This document shows positions 27,401 through 36,475 of a DNA stretch of 64,000 bases, piece after piece. The notes below the pieces were generated by a model. The model was not told where the DNA came from and ran no database searches. It saw only the letters and a list, made by a program, of their open reading frames with translations. The position numbers and the translations under genes are program-made. Each line of letters starts with the position of its first letter. The stretch's first letter is position 1. The DNA is taken from contig NZ_WAEL01000005.1 in assembly GCF_011742925.1 (NCBI RefSeq), positions 372,001-436,000 of the forward strand, read 5' to 3'. This stretch comes from Fibrivirga algicola (lineage in GTDB: Bacteria > Bacteroidota > Bacteroidia > Cytophagales > Spirosomataceae).

Positions 27401-29647
27401 AACAAGTTGCTTGCTGCGAATAAGTGGGGCGGGTGTGTTGGTAAGTGTCCAGCCGGGGTTGGCAGCCGTAATATCGCTGGTCGACCAGGCTCCCAGCTCG
27501 GTAGCCAGCAGTACCTGCTGTCGGTTCAGCGGATTAATCAGTACACCGTAGACAGGCATGTCGGGGAGGCCATAAGTCGATACGTCTTTGCTGACCCAAT
27601 CTGCCCCGGCATTGGTCGTGTACCAGACAGACTGCACGCCGTAGTTCGATAAGGTGACCACCAACACGCTGTCAGTAGCACCTATGTCGATGCCGCTGAT
27701 CGTAGTGCCGGCTGGGAACGCCCCTCCGTCGAGGCGGGTTACCGTGGGGGCTGCCAGATTGGTATCCGTAAGTTTATAGAGCTGTCCGTTGAGCGTAGCG
27801 GCAAACAGCGTGTTGATACTACGCCCTACTTTCAAATAGGTTGGCCGGGTAAGTGTGCTGCTGGTCAACGTAGAAATAACGGGTTCGGCGCCAATACCCG
27901 TCGCTTTCATATAGCCATCTGACCAAAAAAATAGTGTGTTGTTACGGCTGTCATAATCCACACCACCGTCTGGATAATCGCCTGCTCCCCAGTTGGCTGA
28001 GTAGTAATCCCAGGCGGGCGAGGTACTGAGGTTTCGGGTTAAGAAGCCCCCGTTTGTTGTCATGGCCACCTGAATATCGGGCTCGTTTTGGTCGATAAAG
28101 GGGCGAAGTGGGTAAGCAGGGTAAATAGCCTGTGTAGTGGTGGGGTTACTAATATCCGACGATTCCAGCAAACCTGGCTCGGCGCTGCTGCCTGTCAACC
28201 GGTACATGTTTCCCGCCACATTTTTTAGCGCCATTCCGGAAGCGTTTAGACCGCCAAACCGGTTGCTACGGTCGTGTAGAGTGGGGTCAATTCCTTGAGA
28301 GACAAGTTGCTGAATGGAAGCAAAATAAAATTTATTATCACTGCTCCAAACGGCACCCTGCTTAAGGAGCGGCAGGAAGGCCGTAGTTCGACCAATGCTC
28401 CGCCCTATTGACCAGGATGTACCGCCATCTCCCGACCGGTAAAGCTGATCGTAAGCCGTGAGGTAGACTACTTTCGCTGTATCGGGCGAAGCTGCCAACG
28501 TAAAGTATTGGTCGCCTAGTCCCAGGGTGATATCCAGGTCTGGCGCATCTGTGTAGACCGGGCGGGTCATTGCCTGCCAGGTCTGGCCGCTATTGTTAGA
28601 TTGCATGAGCCAACGCAGCGTATTACCGCCAAAACTGGCATCGGGCGCAATTTGAGCTGCGTAGAGTGTTTGTGCCGTTCCGCTGGTTGGGGCGGCAGCC
28701 ACTGCCAGTTCGGTTCGTATCCCCACGTAAGGGGTCGTGTTTGGTGGGGTAATCTCCGTCCAGGCAGTGGCCGCCGATGTCGTTGACCGGAACAGTCGGC
28801 CAGCTGACATGGCTACGTAAATAAACCCATCAGATGCCGCGCGAATAGTCGAAACCTTATCGTTTCCACCAGTAATAGGCTGACTGCCAATCTGCTGTTG
28901 CGGGGCCAGCGAAACCTGCCATGTTTGTCCTTGATCGGCTGAGCGCAGTACGCCGCTCTGGGTACCGGCCAGCAAAACACCCGTTTTGCTTACAGACAAC
29001 GCCGTAATCCGACTGAACGCTGATTGCAATGACGTACCTGACTGCGGAATTGTGGCTGACAAACGAAGCCACGTTTTTCCTTTATCGCCCGACTTCCATA
29101 TCCCACTGCCTATCGATTCACCGGTTATGCTACCCGTGGCAGCGTACACCAGGCTTGTGTTGCTTGGGTCAGTGGCAAGAGCCGATATATTTTTACTTTC
29201 CCAGGCATCACTGATCGACGTCCACCCGGTAGTTGCCTGCGCTACATTTGTATGGCTCCAGAGCCCGCCGGTTTGGCTGCCCGCCCATATTTTACGCGCT
29301 GTTGCGTCTGAAGGGTCGGCCAGTAAGGCGTTCAACGTACCCGTGAAACCAACCGGACCGCGTTCGATCCAAGTTACGTTGGGAACACCTGCACGAGCCT
29401 GCCGTTGCTGGCTACCTGCCGTTACCTGATTTCTGATGGCGTCCAGGCGCTCAAGGGGAACTCGCCCCAGAGTTGGATCGAGGGTGCGGCGATTGTGCTC
29501 GGCTTCATACACACGTCTGAGCGAATCGGCTTGCCGGGCAGTGGGGGGCTTCGGTAGGTTAACGGAACGTCCCTGGCCCAGCACAGATAGACTGAACAGC
29601 GTGCTCGCCAGGGTAGCATACACTACCACGCGGGTATAAATGGTCAT
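24407..29647 (-). CDS. large surface protein: BNR/sortilin-like propeller, Ig-like repeats, DUF11 domains
   Basis: A 1746-residue exported protein with a signal peptide (to about residue 25, SVLGQG). Residues about 90-780 form a propeller with BNR/sortilin Asp-box motifs such as SGDKGKTWLRL, SADQGQTWQV and SGDGGTSWSI. About 800-1370 contains several Ig-like or PKD-like repeats, each with a pair of cysteines and the pattern YxWxxxG. About 1390-1600 and 1620-1746 are DUF11-type repeats (DSITYSVRVTNAGPDVAENV). The end is DUF11-like, and I see no type IX sorting tail, which is unusual for such a protein. It probably acts in surface adhesion or binding; no enzyme motif is seen. Confidence 0.85.
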   Translation of the reverse strand: MTIYTRVVVYATLASTLFSLSVLGQGRSVNLPKPPTARQADSLRRVYEAEHNRRTLDPTLGRVPLERLDAIRNQVTAGSQQRQARAGVPNVTWIERGPVGFTGTLNALLADPSDATARKIWAGSQTGGLWSHTNVAQATTGWTSISDAWESKNISALATDPSNTSLVYAATGSITGESIGSGIWKSGDKGKTWLRLSATIPQSGTSLQSAFSRITALSVSKTGVLLAGTQSGVLRSADQGQTWQVSLAPQQQIGSQPITGGNDKVSTIRAASDGFIYVAMSAGRLFRSTTSAATAWTEITPPNTTPYVGIRTELAVAAAPTSGTAQTLYAAQIAPDASFGGNTLRWLMQSNNSGQTWQAMTRPVYTDAPDLDITLGLGDQYFTLAASPDTAKVVYLTAYDQLYRSGDGGTSWSIGRSIGRTTAFLPLLKQGAVWSSDNKFYFASIQQLVSQGIDPTLHDRSNRFGGLNASGMALKNVAGNMYRLTGSSAEPGLLESSDISNPTTTQAIYPAYPLRPFIDQNEPDIQVAMTTNGGFLTRNLSTSPAWDYYSANWGAGDYPDGGVDYDSRNNTLFFWSDGYMKATGIGAEPVISTLTSSTLTRPTYLKVGRSINTLFAATLNGQLYKLTDTNLAAPTVTRLDGGAFPAGTTISGIDIGATDSVLVVTLSNYGVQSVWYTTNAGADWVSKDVSTYGLPDMPVYGVLINPLNRQQVLLATELGAWSTSDITAANPGWTLTNTPAPLIRSKQLVYRPADGIVALVTSGRGIWETNAWALGPPALLAGTLSTTAVCAGSSLPLSFTLTNSATGRVVARLSDATGDFSKGSVIGEGTSSPLSVLISTTAVSGTGYRIRLEAPTLSLSAISSSTLTVSNLTTTQAYIADRRQTLSGQFSDTRYSSGYVCPGDVALLRAVLPSQPNSLTATYRWANDGQVISDQTAATLLTGQTGTYSFTASVGSCTTTSANGFLLISVDTPTLNVVNPIVGVDGPICPGTAQPLGVSYLGQGATYQWMRNGTLLTGSTAPLLSVTQTGGYSYSISFGASGSSVTGAGTCIATAPATYLTFSSTILPPVVAVTGDVAPTLCGNESLELYASAQPSGTTYQWLLDGRAVSGQNVASLTVNKGGVYRVQVQRGSCSAVSDPIAVTANSQLSNGIYFYGSTTLCTGESLVLYAKNTAHSLQWTKNNVPIAGATGFNYTVSESGNYGLRYVSGTCSGTSAAVSVVFSQTLTPTLLVDEHCADVELSTRDFPLTGTVSFSWLRNGQPVSQGTQAYQTVTLSGVYSVSVTNGVCQGVSKPVSISIGQPSRPTIAAIGNLVRCPTSAITLQRVAGPYSYWRQNGVRLDGASSSQLVATETGVYSLVFEQGSCLTESASVSVVIGKPVSVSITDKPFIRAGQSAVVPVQVTGPAPWSFSVVGGPTVSSTYQSPYSLTLTPSRTTSYSLVGVTNSCGAGTGAVVRVVVDGADVSLAGWTNKRYFQAGDSITYSVRVTNAGPDVAENVTLVNRLPVGLSYVSSLSSTASQGDTLRLSIGNVPAGESRTVSVKTRINKQGTYLNAVEVVACNTPDPDSRPNTGTGDGEDDAIMLDNRTSDSTRYVAISPNPNGRILPAVASNQPAPVPNQADLSLSLTLNKRTAQLRDTIQVTMQVYNQGGASTSLVQTGLTLPNGTYSVDKIIWNPVSPLLTIDLGQVGVNQTVKRTVYWVPTASDSCRAEIIRSSVADPDSTPNNRATRPGEDDEAVVDIRVLR

Positions 29648-29840
29648 AGTTGAATAACATCGGTGGGTAAGCGCTCAACCTGCCACTAAAGTCATGCCAA
29701 CCTATAGGGAATGGTGATTAAAAATATACATGTATGCTAATAAATTTATATATAACTAAACTAGTAAATACTATTATAATTTAATTAACTAAAAGGTAAT
29801 AAAACATTGATTTTGGTAGCTAATACTAACTTCTGTTAGT

Positions 29841-29882
29841 AAAAAAGGATCAAGCTATAAGTGGCCACTTACAACTTGATCC
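29841..29882 (-). terminator. intrinsic terminator of gltX
   Basis: GGATCAAG and CTTGATCC (outer stem) enclose AAGTGG/CCACTT. On the minus strand a run of six T follows (29846-29841). The rest of the spacer up to 29647 is very AT-rich and must hold the promoter of the surface protein; no exact promoter box was found there. Confidence 0.88.
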
Positions 29883-29889
29883 TGGTAAA

Positions 29890-31425
29890 CTATTGCAACG
29901 TCGTCATGGCATTTTCCAGCCGTTCGAGTACGCCAGCTTTACCTACAATTTCCATCGTTAGCATTAGGTCTGGTCCCGTACCTAAACCTGTCAGAGCTAA
30001 CCGCATGGCCTGCATGACTTTACCCTGCTTAATGCCCGCCTGCGATAAGGTATCTGATAGCAGGTGTTTAATTGCCTCAGCTTCAAAGGCGCCTTTGTAA
30101 TTGACAAGCGCATCGCGGAATGACATGACGGCTCGCCGGGCTTCATCGTTCCATTTGGCTGCCCGCACGGTTTCGTCGTACTCAGTAGGGGCGTAGAAAA
30201 TGGTTTTGGCTTCTGAGAAAAGCTCGCTCGAAAAGGTAACTCGCTCTTTCAGCAGGGCCACAATTTTTTCGGCGCGTTCGTCCGAACACTCGAATCCAGC
30301 GTCCTGGGCCTGTTGTTGTACCGCCGGCGCTAGATCTGCGTTGGCCTGCTGACGAATATATTGGTGGTTGAACCACTTAGCCTTCTCGATGTCGAAGCGG
30401 GCACCTCCTTTATGAATCTTCTCAAGGTCAAAGGCGTCAATTAACTCATCCATTGTAAATAGCTCCTGCTCTGTACCGGGGTTCCAGCCCAACAACGAAA
30501 TGAAATTGATGAGTGCTTCGGGCAGGTAGCCGTCTTCGCGGAACCCACGCGCCACAACGCCCGTAAAGGGGTCAGTCCATTCGAGCGGAAATACTGGAAA
30601 ACCACCCAAATCGGCGTCGCGTTTACTGAGTTTACCGTTGCCTTCCGGTTTTAGTAACAGTGGTAAGTGTGCAAACTGAGGCATGGTATCTTCCCAGCCC
30701 AGGTACCGATACAGCAACACGTGTAACGGTGCCGAGGGCAACCACTCTTCGCCCCTGATCACGTGCGTAATCCGCATCAGGTGATCATCTACTACATTGG
30801 CAAGGTGATAGGTAGGTAGACCGTCCGACTTCAGTAGTACTTTATCGTCAATAGCCGATGAGTGTACATTCACCCAACCCCGCACCAGATCGTTCAGACG
30901 AACTTCCTCTTTACGGGGCGTCTTCAGCCGAATCACGTAAGGGTCGCCACCCTCAATACGAGCCTTTACTTCGGTAGCAGGCAGCGTAAGGGCATTTTTC
31001 ATCTGCATCCGCGTAATAGCGTTGTATTGGGCGGCAGGTGCGTTGGCGGCTTCGAGGCGCTGCCGCATGGCGTCGAGCTCTTCAGCGGTATCAAACGCGT
31101 AGTAGGCTTTGCCTTCTTCAACAAGCCGAAGGGCCTCTTTCTGGTAAATGGCTTTCCGCTCCGACTGGCGGTAGGGGGCGTCGGCACCGACAGGGCCATT
31201 GGCGGTTTGGCCTTCGTCGATCTGAATACCGACCCAATTCAGGGCGTCGATGATGTACTGCTCGGCACCGGGTACAAATCGGTTCTGATCAGTGTCTTCA
31301 ATACGAAGCAGCATCTGCCCGCCCATTTTTCGGGCGAACAGGTAGTTGTATAGGGCCGTGCGGACGCCGCCAATGTGGAGCGGCCCCGTTGGGCTGGGTG
31401 CGAAACGAACGCGGGGAGTTTGCAT
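29890..31425 (-). CDS. gltX: glutamate--tRNA ligase
   Basis: A 511-residue class I aminoacyl-tRNA synthetase that charges tRNA-Glu in the cytoplasm. The HIGH-type motif is PSPTGPLHIGG (residues 11-20), RIEDTDQNRF follows, and the KMSKS-type loop is GKLSKRDAD near residue 260. The C-terminal part has the helical anticodon-binding region. Length is normal for the family. The gene has its own terminator downstream. Confidence 0.97.
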   Translation of the reverse strand: MQTPRVRFAPSPTGPLHIGGVRTALYNYLFARKMGGQMLLRIEDTDQNRFVPGAEQYIIDALNWVGIQIDEGQTANGPVGADAPYRQSERKAIYQKEALRLVEEGKAYYAFDTAEELDAMRQRLEAANAPAAQYNAITRMQMKNALTLPATEVKARIEGGDPYVIRLKTPRKEEVRLNDLVRGWVNVHSSAIDDKVLLKSDGLPTYHLANVVDDHLMRITHVIRGEEWLPSAPLHVLLYRYLGWEDTMPQFAHLPLLLKPEGNGKLSKRDADLGGFPVFPLEWTDPFTGVVARGFREDGYLPEALINFISLLGWNPGTEQELFTMDELIDAFDLEKIHKGGARFDIEKAKWFNHQYIRQQANADLAPAVQQQAQDAGFECSDERAEKIVALLKERVTFSSELFSEAKTIFYAPTEYDETVRAAKWNDEARRAVMSFRDALVNYKGAFEAEAIKHLLSDTLSQAGIKQGKVMQAMRLALTGLGTGPDLMLTMEIVGKAGVLERLENAMTTLQ

Positions 31426-31450
31426 GAAAGTGAATTAGAGCATGCGATTA

Positions 31451-31555
31451 ATGGTACGCGCATGACGCGGATTTTTGATTTGACAAAGAGACTTACGCTG
31501 CGCTGGTCAACGATCCCGCGCAAATCCATGTAAATCCGTATTATCCGCCTACCAT
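31451..31555. repeat. imperfect intergenic palindrome between gltX and ridA
   Basis: Arms 31451-31474 and 31532-31555 match as reverse complements at about 19 of 24 positions. The arms carry ATGGTA and CGGATTT words, and the right side has a second AAATCC copy. It occupies most of the 145-base gap and ends 15 bases from the ridA stop. Confidence 0.65.
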
Positions 31556-31570
31556 CAGCCGGATACAAGT

Positions 31571-31936
31571 CTAGACGGCGATGACTGAAATTTCGACGTT
31601 GACGTCTTTAGGTAGTCGGGCTACTTCAACAGTTTCCCGGGCGGGAAAATCGGTGGTGAAGAAGCTACCGTATATTTCATTGATGGCCCCAAAGTTGTTC
31701 ATGTCTTTTACGAAGATGGTGGCTTTAACCACATTCGTGTAGTCCATTCCGGCAGCACGTAAAATGGCGCCCACGTTTTCCATCACTTTCCGCGTCTCGG
31801 CCTGAATATCCCCCAAGGGAGCCAATTCAATGGCCACCTGGCCCGATACATACAGTGTGTCGCCAATTTTTACGGCCTGACTATACGGTCCGATTGGCGC
31901 GGGGGCCTGGTCGGTATAAACAATTTGCTTCGACAT
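31571..31936 (-). CDS. ridA: RidA family deaminase
   Basis: A 121-residue protein of the RidA/YjgF family, which hydrolyses reactive 2-iminobutanoate and 2-iminopropanoate formed by PLP enzymes. The signature region FPARETVEVARLPKDVNVEI includes the conserved arginine (R100) and glutamate (E115), and the start APAPIGPYSQAV is typical. Members form trimers in the cytoplasm. Full-length and well conserved. It is divergent from the next gene. Confidence 0.95.
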   Translation of the reverse strand: MSKQIVYTDQAPAPIGPYSQAVKIGDTLYVSGQVAIELAPLGDIQAETRKVMENVGAILRAAGMDYTNVVKATIFVKDMNNFGAINEIYGSFFTTDFPARETVEVARLPKDVNVEISVIAV

Positions 31937-32005
31937 ATCTTAATAGAGTCGTGATTGATCGTGCATTCCCGAACCGGGATGTCCGATTTTGCAGACTTTT
32001 TTTTA

Positions 32006-32013
32006 CAAAAGTA
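32006..32013 (-). promoter_or_regulatory. candidate -7 box for ridA
   Basis: On the minus strand TACTTTTG fits TAnnTTTG, about 70 bases before the ridA start. The -33 region is not clear. Confidence 0.4.
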
Positions 32014-32021
32014 CACATCGT

Positions 32022-32615
32022 ATGGCTACCCACCACCTGATCATCTTCGTTAAGAACCCTATCCCCGGCACCGTGAAAACGCGGATTGCCCGCAGTGTCG
32101 GTAATGACAAGGCAACTGAAGTGTACCGTCACCTGGTGCACTACACGCAGCAGATTACCCGTTACGGCCCCTGGGAAAAAACCGTTTACTACGCCGACTT
32201 TATAAACCCCAACGATGGCTGGAGTGGCTACGGAAAAGCGCTGCAGGCCGGGCAGGACCTCGGCGAACGGATGGCCAACGCGTTTCGCGACCGATTTGCG
32301 GCGGGAGCCGAGAAAGTAGTCATCATCGGTAGCGATTGCCTTACTCTGACCGAAGAACATTTGTTCACCGCCTTTCAGGCTCTTGATCAGGCCGACATGG
32401 TGGTTGGCCCGGCTATCGACGGCGGCTATTACCTGCTGGGAATGAAGCGTTTTCACCAGGCGCTGTTCGATGATATGCCCTGGAGCCAGCCCGAACTCAG
32501 ACTACTAACCGAACAAGCAGCTCTGCAACAGGGCCTTACCTTCGAAAGGCTGGAGGAACTCACAGACATCGACGAGTGGAGCGACTACGAACAGGCCATG
32601 CGGGTTAACAAATAA
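32022..32615 (+). CDS. TIGR04282-type glycosyltransferase (arsenosugar biosynthesis family)
   Basis: A 197-residue GT-A-fold protein. LIIFVKNPIPGTVKTRIA at the start and VVIIGSDCLTLT plus GPAIDGGYYLLGMK later match the family once linked to arsenosugar biosynthesis (rSAM/selenodomain-associated transferase 1). In most bacteria without ars genes its donor and acceptor are not known, and no arsenic genes lie nearby. The ATG at 32022 is chosen over the longer frame because it starts the family motif directly. It is divergent from ridA. Confidence 0.88.
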   Translation: MATHHLIIFVKNPIPGTVKTRIARSVGNDKATEVYRHLVHYTQQITRYGPWEKTVYYADFINPNDGWSGYGKALQAGQDLGERMANAFRDRFAAGAEKVVIIGSDCLTLTEEHLFTAFQALDQADMVVGPAIDGGYYLLGMKRFHQALFDDMPWSQPELRLLTEQAALQQGLTFERLEELTDIDEWSDYEQAMRVNK

Positions 32616-32691
32616 ATGCAACCAATTGACTTTTCTCCGGGTCTTAAGCGAACAGTTCGTATTGAATATGCGATACTGAGACAAAAACGGG

Positions 32692-33051
32692 ATGAAAACG
32701 CTGCTAATCGCCTCACTGATTATTTTGATCTTTGCCTGCAAGGATCAAAACGCCTTGCCAAACACCTGCCAGGTTACTAATCCAATAACTGACTTGCCGT
32801 GGCTCAAAGACCGCATAGCTAAGGCGACTAACAGCGGCGACTTAACCGTTTCCCAAGCCACTTACCAGGGTCAGTCTGTATTTACAGTCGATTGGTTCAT
32901 TGGCCCGGATGCTGGCAGCTACGTCATCTACCGATGTGACGGGTCAATTGTTTGTTCTGCCAGCACCACCATTGCCGGTCAACAGGGTAACTGCAGTGCT
33001 ATTCCTCAGGAACTCAAGAATTCAGCCGTAATTTTTGAGAGTAAACGGTAG
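32692..33051 (+). CDS. small lipoprotein, unknown function
   Basis: A 119-residue protein with a clear lipobox (LILIFAC, cysteine 16). The mature part contains NPITDLPWLKDRI, a motif I recall from small Bacteroidota lipoproteins, and three further cysteines (residues about 23, 81 and 85) that could form a disulfide. It is predicted to sit on the outer or inner membrane. No partner or function is evident. Confidence 0.75.
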   Translation: MKTLLIASLIILIFACKDQNALPNTCQVTNPITDLPWLKDRIAKATNSGDLTVSQATYQGQSVFTVDWFIGPDAGSYVIYRCDGSIVCSASTTIAGQQGNCSAIPQELKNSAVIFESKR

Positions 33052-33058
33052 TGGTTGT

Positions 33059-34093
33059 TTACACCAGCCCTTCTTTCAGCAAATCGTGCAGGTGAACAAA
33101 GCCGACCAGCTTACCCTCATCTGCTACCAGAATCTGGGTGATGTTGCGCTTTTGCATAATCTCCAGCGCCGCTACGGCATAATCGTCGGGCGAAACACAA
33201 ATGGGGTTCGGCGTCATGATATCACGGGCGCAGAGGTGCCGGTAATCGTCGTGCTGACTCACCATGCGCCGTACGTCACCGTCGGTAATGATGCCCAGCA
33301 ACGTACCCGGCGTGGATTCGCCCCCCCCGGCCGAATCGGTAGAGCTAGCTGGCTCAGTCTGCACGGCGGTTGCTCCCAGCCGCCCCGCCGACATCGTCAG
33401 CATGGTATCGTGGATGCTTTGATGTGGCAGCACGCAGGGGCACTGATTGGCGGGGTACAGGTCGCTCACTTTTAGATATAGCTTTTTGCCGAGTGAGCCA
33501 CCGGGATGATAGCGGGCGAAGTCTTGCCGGGTGAACCCCCGGGCTGTGAGCAGGGCAATGGCCAGCGCGTCGCCCAGAGCCATAGCTACGGTAGTGCTGG
33601 TTGTAGGGGCCAGATTGAGCGGGTCGGCTTCGTGCGGCACGGGTGCCAAGAGCACAAAATCGGCCTGTTTGGCCAAATAAGACGCTGGCTCGGCCACTAA
33701 AGCAATTAGTTTGGCACCGGTGCGGCGAATTAATGGTACCAGCACCTTTACTTCAGGTGTATTGCCACTCTTCGAAATAGCCAGCACAACATCGTTGGTT
33801 TGCACCATACCCAGATCACCATGAATGGCATCGGCAGCATGCATGAACAAAGCGGGCGTACCGGTAGAATTGAGCGTAGCAACGAGCTTCTGACCGATGA
33901 GGGCACTTTTTCCAACACCCGTCACTACCACCCGGCCTGCCGAGGTCAGAATTGCGTCGACACAATAGTCGAACTGGACATCCAGGTAAGCCACCGCCGC
34001 TCGGATGGCGTCGGCCTCAGCCAGCAGCACATCGCGGGCAATTGATTGTAGATTTTTTGTTAGTTTCAACGTCCGTAAATGCTTAGGTAACAC
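33059..34093 (-). CDS. kdsD: KpsF/GutQ-type sugar-phosphate isomerase (arabinose-5-phosphate isomerase)
   Basis: A 344-residue protein starting with GTG. The SIS domain (about 45-185) has GVGKSALIGQK, the SKSGNTPE phosphate loop (108-115), TTSTT and HPGGSLGKK; two CBS domains follow (about 215-280 and 285-344). The enzyme interconverts ribulose-5-phosphate and arabinose-5-phosphate, the first step to Kdo for lipopolysaccharide. The first CBS domain carries an insertion of about 18 residues (246-263, rich in Ser, Thr and Gly) encoded partly by a run of eight C (33321-33328) on the plus strand. The kdsD symbol rests on family similarity; the exact sugar is not proven. Confidence 0.92.
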   Translation of the reverse strand: MLPKHLRTLKLTKNLQSIARDVLLAEADAIRAAVAYLDVQFDYCVDAILTSAGRVVVTGVGKSALIGQKLVATLNSTGTPALFMHAADAIHGDLGMVQTNDVVLAISKSGNTPEVKVLVPLIRRTGAKLIALVAEPASYLAKQADFVLLAPVPHEADPLNLAPTTSTTVAMALGDALAIALLTARGFTRQDFARYHPGGSLGKKLYLKVSDLYPANQCPCVLPHQSIHDTMLTMSAGRLGATAVQTEPASSTDSAGGGESTPGTLLGIITDGDVRRMVSQHDDYRHLCARDIMTPNPICVSPDDYAVAALEIMQKRNITQILVADEGKLVGFVHLHDLLKEGLV

Positions 34094-34242
34094 GGATGGG
34101 TTGTAAATTCGCTAAGTCTGTTCCGTAGAACATAGACTAAGCTTACTAAATATAGGTTTCGTCATATTTAGAAAATACCACCGTCACACTTGCAAAGATA
34201 GATACTCACGCAGGCTCCATTCACCTTCCGTAGTAGCGTACC

Positions 34243-36474
34243 ATGATCCAGATTGACAATTCCGTTCAAACAACCCTAAAGGAGCGATTAAAAGAAATAT
34301 TCGGGTTCGGCCAGTTTCGGGGAGACCAGGAAGCAATTATTCACAATATTTTGGCAGGCCGCAACACGTTTGTCATCATGCCCACGGGGGCAGGTAAATC
34401 GCTGTGTTATCAGTTGCCGGCTATTGCTTCCGAAGGCACCGCTATCGTCATCTCACCGCTGATCGCACTGATGAAAAACCAGGTCGATCAACTTAATGCA
34501 TTTGGGATCAACGCGCAGTTTCTGAACTCGACACTCTCGAAAGCCGAGATGACGAAGGTAAAGAAAGATACCCTCAACGGAACCCTCAAGCTGCTCTATA
34601 TTGCTCCCGAGTCGCTGACCAAGGAAGAGAACCTTGACTTTCTGAAGAAGGCTGTCATCTCGTTTGTCGCCATTGATGAGGCACACTGTATCTCGGAATG
34701 GGGCCACGATTTTCGGCCCGAATACCGAAAAATACGGGGCATCGTCGATAACATCGGCCACCACTCCGGCCGCATGGGGCTACCCGTCATTGCCCTCACG
34801 GCAACGGCTACGCCCAAAGTGCAGATCGATATTCAGAAGAACCTGAATATGGAAGACGCCGATGTGTACAAGACGTCGTTCAACCGTAAGAATCTGTACT
34901 ACGAGATCAAGCCAAAGGTGGATGCCAAAAAGGCGCTGATCAAGTACGTGAAGCAGAACAAAGGCAAATCGGGCATTGTGTACTGCCTGAGCCGGAAAAC
35001 GGCTGAAGATATTGCCGAACTGCTGCGCGTCAACGACGTGAAGGCGCTGCCCTACCACGCTGGCCTCGACCCGCAAACGCGGATGAATAACCAGGATGCG
35101 TTTCTGAACGAGGAAGTTGATGTGGTGTGCGCTACCATTGCCTTCGGTATGGGTATCGACAAGCCCGACGTTCGGTTTGTAATCCACTACGACGCGCCCA
35201 AATCGCTCGAAGGATATTATCAGGAAACAGGCCGCGCCGGTCGCGACGGGCTGGAAGGCAACTGCGTGATGTTCTACAGCTACGACGACATTCTGAAGCT
35301 GGAGAAGTTCAACAAAGACAAACCCGTCACCGAACGCGACAACGCCAAGCACCTGCTTTCTGAAATGGTGTCGTACTCGAACCTGGGTACGTGCCGGCGT
35401 CGGCAGCTGCTGGGGTACTTTGGCGAATATGTCGAAAAAGACTGTGGTTTCTGCGACAACTGCCTGAAACCAACGCCCAAGTTCAAGGCGCAGTCCGAAA
35501 TCGTGATGGCTCTGCAAACTGTGTTGCAGACCGATCAGCGCTTCGATGTGAGCCACCTGGCTGATGTGCTGACGGCCACCGATAACCAGTACGTGACCAG
35601 CTACGAACACGATAAACTGGAGCTATATGGCAAAGGCAAATCGTTTAGCGAAGACTGCAACATCTGGTGCTCGCTGATCAAGCAGATCACCATTCTGGGC
35701 TTTCTGGAGAAGGATGTCGACAACTACGGTGTACTCCGCCTGACGCAGAAGGGCCTCAACTACATTGAAGACCCGTATCCGGTGATGCTTTCGCAGGACC
35801 ACGACTACGAGCAGCAAACCGCCGACGCCAAGGAGGAGGCCGATGATGCGGCCGCCCAGGCTGCCAGCGGCGGAAATGCTTACGATGAAGAGCTGCTGGG
35901 TCTGCTGAAAGCCCTTCGGAAGAAGATCGCCAAAGAAAAGAACCTGCCGCCCTACGTTATCTTCCAGGACCCCTCGATGGAAGAGATGGCGACCACCTAC
36001 CCCGTTACGCGGGAGGAGATGGCCCAGATCAACGGCGTGGGCATGGGCAAGGTGCAGAAATTCGGCAAGCCCTTCATCGACTTAATTGCGAAGTACGTCG
36101 ACGAAAACGAGATCGAGACGGATAAAGATGTGGTAGTAAAATCGACGGTGAACAAATCGAAGATCAAAATCTACATTATCCAGCAGATCGACCGGAAAGT
36201 AGACCTCGAAGAAATCGCCGAAGCCAAGGGCCTCACCCTGGTCGACCTGGTCGAAGAGGTAGAACACATTTGCTACTCGGGTACTCGCCTGAACCTCGAC
36301 TACTACATCGATCAGATCATTGATGAAGACCGGCAGGAAGAGATCTTCGAGTATTTTATGCGGGCCGATACCGACAATATTGCTGTAGCGTTAAAAGAAT
36401 TTGATAGTGATGATTTCACCGAACAGGAACTACGCCTTATGCGTATCAAATTCCTCTCGGAAGTAGCCAATTAA
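34243..36474 (+). CDS. recQ: ATP-dependent DNA helicase RecQ
   Basis: A 743-residue helicase. Walker A is TGAGKS (48-53), the DEAH box is at 145-148 followed by CISEWGHDFR, and motif VI is QETGRAGRDG. The RecQ zinc-binding region has C-x16-C-x2-C-x2-C spacing around DCGFCDNCLK. A winged-helix domain and an HRDC domain (about 555-625, GVGMGKVQKFG) follow, then a C-terminal helix-turn-helix extension. RecQ unwinds DNA 3' to 5' in recombination repair. Full length for Bacteroidota RecQ. Confidence 0.97.
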   Translation: MIQIDNSVQTTLKERLKEIFGFGQFRGDQEAIIHNILAGRNTFVIMPTGAGKSLCYQLPAIASEGTAIVISPLIALMKNQVDQLNAFGINAQFLNSTLSKAEMTKVKKDTLNGTLKLLYIAPESLTKEENLDFLKKAVISFVAIDEAHCISEWGHDFRPEYRKIRGIVDNIGHHSGRMGLPVIALTATATPKVQIDIQKNLNMEDADVYKTSFNRKNLYYEIKPKVDAKKALIKYVKQNKGKSGIVYCLSRKTAEDIAELLRVNDVKALPYHAGLDPQTRMNNQDAFLNEEVDVVCATIAFGMGIDKPDVRFVIHYDAPKSLEGYYQETGRAGRDGLEGNCVMFYSYDDILKLEKFNKDKPVTERDNAKHLLSEMVSYSNLGTCRRRQLLGYFGEYVEKDCGFCDNCLKPTPKFKAQSEIVMALQTVLQTDQRFDVSHLADVLTATDNQYVTSYEHDKLELYGKGKSFSEDCNIWCSLIKQITILGFLEKDVDNYGVLRLTQKGLNYIEDPYPVMLSQDHDYEQQTADAKEEADDAAAQAASGGNAYDEELLGLLKALRKKIAKEKNLPPYVIFQDPSMEEMATTYPVTREEMAQINGVGMGKVQKFGKPFIDLIAKYVDENEIETDKDVVVKSTVNKSKIKIYIIQQIDRKVDLEEIAEAKGLTLVDLVEEVEHICYSGTRLNLDYYIDQIIDEDRQEEIFEYFMRADTDNIAVALKEFDSDDFTEQELRLMRIKFLSEVAN

Positions 36475-36475
36475 A

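Noticed and set aside
32022-32615. Arsenic metabolism locus
   Set aside because: Only the glycosyltransferase family name suggests it; no arsenic methylase or transporter gene lies nearby.
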